A stretch of 7,158 bases of DNA from Candidatus Nanopelagicales bacterium (GTDB lineage Bacteria > Actinomycetota > Actinomycetes > S36-B12 > UBA10799): positions 1 to 7,158 of the forward strand of contig JALOLM010000104.1 of NCBI GenBank assembly GCA_025455985.1, in the 5' to 3' direction. This document shows positions 5,104-7,158 of the stretch, piece by piece (the stretch's first letter is position 1; the number at the start of each line of letters is the position of its first letter). The notes under the pieces were generated by a model, which did not search any database, had not been told where the DNA came from, and saw only the letters and a program-made list of their open reading frames with translations. A program made the translations under genes and the position numbers.

Positions 5104-6531
5104 ATGCAGCCGACCGACGACCCGAACGCCGAGCTCTCTCGCAGACTGCAGGAGGCCATGGTGGGGATGGACTCCGCGCAGATCTCTGACCTCGCGCGTC
5201 AGTTACTGGATCGCGGCGCTCGAATCGCCCGCGCGCATGCGCGCCCCGAGTTGCGGCGTCCTCCGTTTGGACAACCGGGCGTGCTGCGGGTGCGGGCGGA
5301 ACTGGCCGAGTCGGATCCACTGATCTGGCGCACGCTCGACGTGCGCAACGACATCTCCTTGGTCACGATGCACCGCGCGCTGCAGGCTGCGTTCTCCTGG
5401 CAGGACTACCACTTGTACCGGTTCGCGCTGGGTGGCGACCCGTTCGACGTGACGAGTCAGGTGTTCCTGTGTGCGCAGGACCTCGAAGAGGGCGCGATCG
5501 AGGATCAGGGTGGCGTCCCTGTTGAGCAGGTGCGGATCGATGAGTTGCTGCAGCAGCCCGGTGACACAGCGGCCTACATCTACGACTACGGCGACAACTG
5601 GGATGTCCTCTTGACGCTGGAGGACGTACAGCCCGCCACTGAGCGGACCCCTGCCCTTGTGGCGGTTGCCGGTGAACGGGCGGCGCCGCCCGAGGACTCG
5701 GATGGCGCGGCCGACGCTGCGAGTCTGGCAGTAATCCTCGATGATCCGGAGCGGTTCGACCTCGACGAGATCAACCGGGCGTTGAGCGCAGAAGCCGATG
5801 TCCTCTCGATCCAGGCTTTGCAGCCGCGCCTGGTGTACCTACTCGGCGTCCTGCGGCACACGGACGTCGGCAAGGATTGCGTGGCCCGGGCGCAGGCAGT
5901 CGTTACGCAGCCCGTGCGGATCGAACCCGCCGAACGGGCAGCAGCTCTGCACGCGTTCCGCTGGTTCCTGGACCGTGCCGCCGCCGGCGGGATCCCGCTG
6001 ACGAGTGCGGGCTACATGAAACCGGTGGACGTCGAGGCCGCCTCGACGGTGGTTCCGGGGGCACGGGACTGGATCGGCAAGCGCAACCGCGAAGACCTCA
6101 CCGCTCCCGTGTACGGCTTCCGTCTGCTGCTGCAGGATCTTCGTCTGCTCCGCAAGTTCAAAGGGTCGCTGCTGCTCACCCGGCTGGCTGTGACTGCCCA
6201 GCAGGACCCATCACGCCTGTGGGAACTCATCGCCGGTCAGCTCGTGCCGGACGACGGCTTTGAGCGCGACGCAACGCTGCTGCTCATCCTGTTCGCCGCC
6301 ACGTCGCCGGACGAGTACCTGTCCTTGCGGGGCGTGGCCCAGGCCATGAGCATGCTGGGGTGGCGGTACGCGGACGGCCCGGTCGGCGAGCACCACCTCC
6401 GCGACCTGCTCGCCTGGGAGATTCTGTGCAACGTCGGGGAGCAGTCGCAGGAACGAGCCCACGATCGCGGGCCGTTCGTGAGCAGGGCTGCGGCTGCGTT
6501 GGCGGTGAGCGCGCTGAGGCCCACCGAGTGA
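5104..6531 (+). CDS. Plasmid pRiA4b ORF-3 family protein
   Basis: This is a 475-residue cytoplasmic protein. After a helical N-terminus (residues 7-48), residues 59-175 form the pRiA4b ORF-3 domain: LRVRAELAESDPLIWRTLDV (61-80), the ISLVTMHRALQAAFSWQDYHLYRF segment (84-107) and YIYDYGDNWDVLLTLEDV (158-175). These are the family's signature W-R, H-x-L and Y-D-[FY]-G-D-x-W features. The domain occurs in plasmid and mobile-element genes and in many actinobacterial chromosomes; no biochemical role is established. The remaining 300 residues are mostly helical and include PLTSAGYMKPVDV (298-310) and a NREDLTAPVYGFRLLLQDLRLLRKFKGSLLLT stretch (328-359), seen in longer actinobacterial members. The start at ATG 5104 is set by the -10 box; a GTG at 5062 would add 14 residues. 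No transposase or repeat is seen beside it. Confidence 0.88.
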   Translation: MQPTDDPNAELSRRLQEAMVGMDSAQISDLARQLLDRGARIARAHARPELRRPPFGQPGVLRVRAELAESDPLIWRTLDVRNDISLVTMHRALQAAFSWQDYHLYRFALGGDPFDVTSQVFLCAQDLEEGAIEDQGGVPVEQVRIDELLQQPGDTAAYIYDYGDNWDVLLTLEDVQPATERTPALVAVAGERAAPPEDSDGAADAASLAVILDDPERFDLDEINRALSAEADVLSIQALQPRLVYLLGVLRHTDVGKDCVARAQAVVTQPVRIEPAERAAALHAFRWFLDRAAAGGIPLTSAGYMKPVDVEAASTVVPGARDWIGKRNREDLTAPVYGFRLLLQDLRLLRKFKGSLLLTRLAVTAQQDPSRLWELIAGQLVPDDGFERDATLLLILFAATSPDEYLSLRGVAQAMSMLGWRYADGPVGEHHLRDLLAWEILCNVGEQSQERAHDRGPFVSRAAAALAVSALRPTE

Positions 6532-6866
6532 TGGGACGCAGCGTGCGCGCGTCAGCACCGGCCAACGGCAGTCGACGACACCGATCACAGGATCAACTCG
6601 TCACCGACATTGAGTCGGGTCTCGCGGCCGCGACTGACCGGCCAGAATCGTGTCCTGCAGGTCCTTGAGCGCAGCCCGGTATGCGCTCGCCAGGGACGGG
6701 CTCGGCGGCTCTCCGAGGGAGCCCAACGTCGACAGACGGAATGCGCCGGGGCAGGTGATCTGATTGCGACAGCCCAGTGGTCCTCCGGTCGTGCGGAGGC
6801 GAGAAGGGACTGCTGGCCAGGGGGTGCATTTTTCGAGTGTTGCTGCTCTCGGTGCCGACCGCCTGG
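6532..6866. other. Intergenic stretch with a possible coding remnant
   Basis: No complete gene is supported between the pRiA4b ORF-3 gene and the HNH gene. On the minus strand a frame ending at a TGA (6601-6603) reads like protein over about 55 codons up to 6771, then loses that character. A short perfect palindrome at 6859-6874 overlaps the HNH stop. The rest holds nothing I can identify. Confidence 0.4.
6601..6771 (-). pseudogene. Possible C-terminal gene remnant, unidentified
   Basis: The minus-strand segment contains FRLSTLGSLGEP followed by LASAYRAALKDLQDTILAG and stops at 6601. Most codons end in G or C, and the second part looks like an amphipathic helix, so it could be the tail of a gene whose front has been lost. 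The same frame continues upstream to 6984 but overlaps the HNH gene in a different frame and is Arg/Pro-rich there. No start signal and no recognisable family. Chance openness remains possible. Confidence 0.2.
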
Positions 6867-6874
6867 TCAGGCGG
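6859..6874 (-). terminator. Perfect hairpin overlapping the HNH stop codon
   Basis: CCGCCTG (6859-6865) and CAGGCGG (6868-6874) are perfect seven-base arms around two bases, covering the stop codon of the HNH gene (6867-6869). It could act as a terminator for that gene, although with a two-base centre at least one pair must open and no T-run follows directly. Confidence 0.3.
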
Positions 6875-7158
6875 CGGTGCTGGTATGTCGTCTCGCCGGT
6901 ACGGCGATGCGCCGCCCGGGGGTGTCGGGGTCGTCGATCAGTACCGCCCGGCCGAGGTGGACCATCCGGTGGTGGTAAGCGCACAGCAGAACCATATTTC
7001 CGATATCAGTCGGCCCGCCGTCGCGCCAGTCGATGACGTGGTGGGCGTGGCTCCTGCGTGCCGGCCGGGTGCAGCCGCGGTAGACGCAGCCGCCGTCGCG
7101 CACCCGCAGGGCCGCGCGCTGGGCGGGGGTGGCGAAGCGACTGGTCATGCCCACCGCC
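6867..7158 (-). CDS. HNH endonuclease domain protein (DUF222/13E12 type), C-terminal part
   Basis: Only the end of this gene is in the window; the frame is open through the right edge. A GTG at 7154 and an ATG at 7148 are internal codons rather than starts, because the family has several hundred residues, usually a DUF222 region, before this point. Numbering from the GTG codon, the HNH domain shows TSRFATPAQRAALRVRDGGC (4-23), the zinc-type pair C23/C28, HAHH (36-39), WRDGGPTDIGN (43-53), LC (57-58) and HHRMVH (61-66). H39, N53 and H62 are the likely HNH catalytic residues. Such proteins are present in many copies in actinobacterial genomes, some linked to 13E12 repeats; their cellular role is unsettled. 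The catalytic set looks intact. Confidence 0.88.
   Translation of the reverse strand, partial: AVGMTSRFATPAQRAALRVRDGGCVYRGCTRPARRSHAHHVIDWRDGGPTDIGNMVLLCAYHHRMVHLGRAVLIDDPDTPGRRIAVPARRHTSTAA

Noticed and set aside
5045..5320. Minus-strand frame of 91 codons in the start region of the pRiA4b ORF-3 gene
   Set aside because: It is antisense to the clear ORF-3 coding sequence and promoter and has no domain features.
1..7158. CRISPR arrays, tRNA or rRNA genes, long direct repeats
   Set aside because: None was seen on reading through the window: no regularly spaced repeats, no cloverleaf-like segment ending in CCA, and no rRNA-like conserved stretch.

Overview
The window is high in G+C and reads as chromosomal DNA of an actinobacterium. 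Codon third positions are strongly G/C in the clear genes. Several gene families here are common in that phylum: a DUF222-type HNH protein, a pRiA4b ORF-3 protein and a PemK/MazF toxin with a ribbon-helix-helix antitoxin. Three genes also show the actinobacterial leaderless pattern, a TANNNT -10 box exactly six bases before the start codon. The species cannot be named from what is visible.

Layout, left to right. Positions 11-1144 (minus) encode a complete metallo-beta-lactamase-fold hydrolase of the RNase Z/arylsulfatase-like type, resembling proteins annotated GntH. It is divergent from a small membrane-anchored protein (1370-1783, plus) across a 225-base gap that holds a hairpin and a perfect palindrome. 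Then comes a minus-strand toxin-antitoxin operon: RHH antitoxin (2372-2605) followed by a MazF-like endoribonuclease (2051-2365). Two abutting palindromes at its promoter are the likely autoregulatory operator. A largely empty stretch of about 400 bases (2606-3025) follows, with a possible minus-strand coding remnant. A VOC/glyoxalase-fold protein (3026-3460, plus) is next, convergent with a two-gene minus-strand operon (4274-4918, then 3531-4259).

The two proteins of that operon belong to no family I recognise, but they align with each other nearly end to end and look like a diverged tandem duplication. Divergent from them is a 475-residue pRiA4b ORF-3 family protein (5104-6531, plus). A 335-base stretch with another possible minus-strand coding remnant follows. 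The window closes with the C-terminal part of an HNH nuclease protein (minus) that runs off the right edge.

Only two sets of genes visibly work together: the antitoxin/toxin pair and the paralogue pair. The other genes look like independently transcribed accessory genes, with small intergenic remnants suggesting past rearrangement. The least explained part of the window is the paralogue pair.
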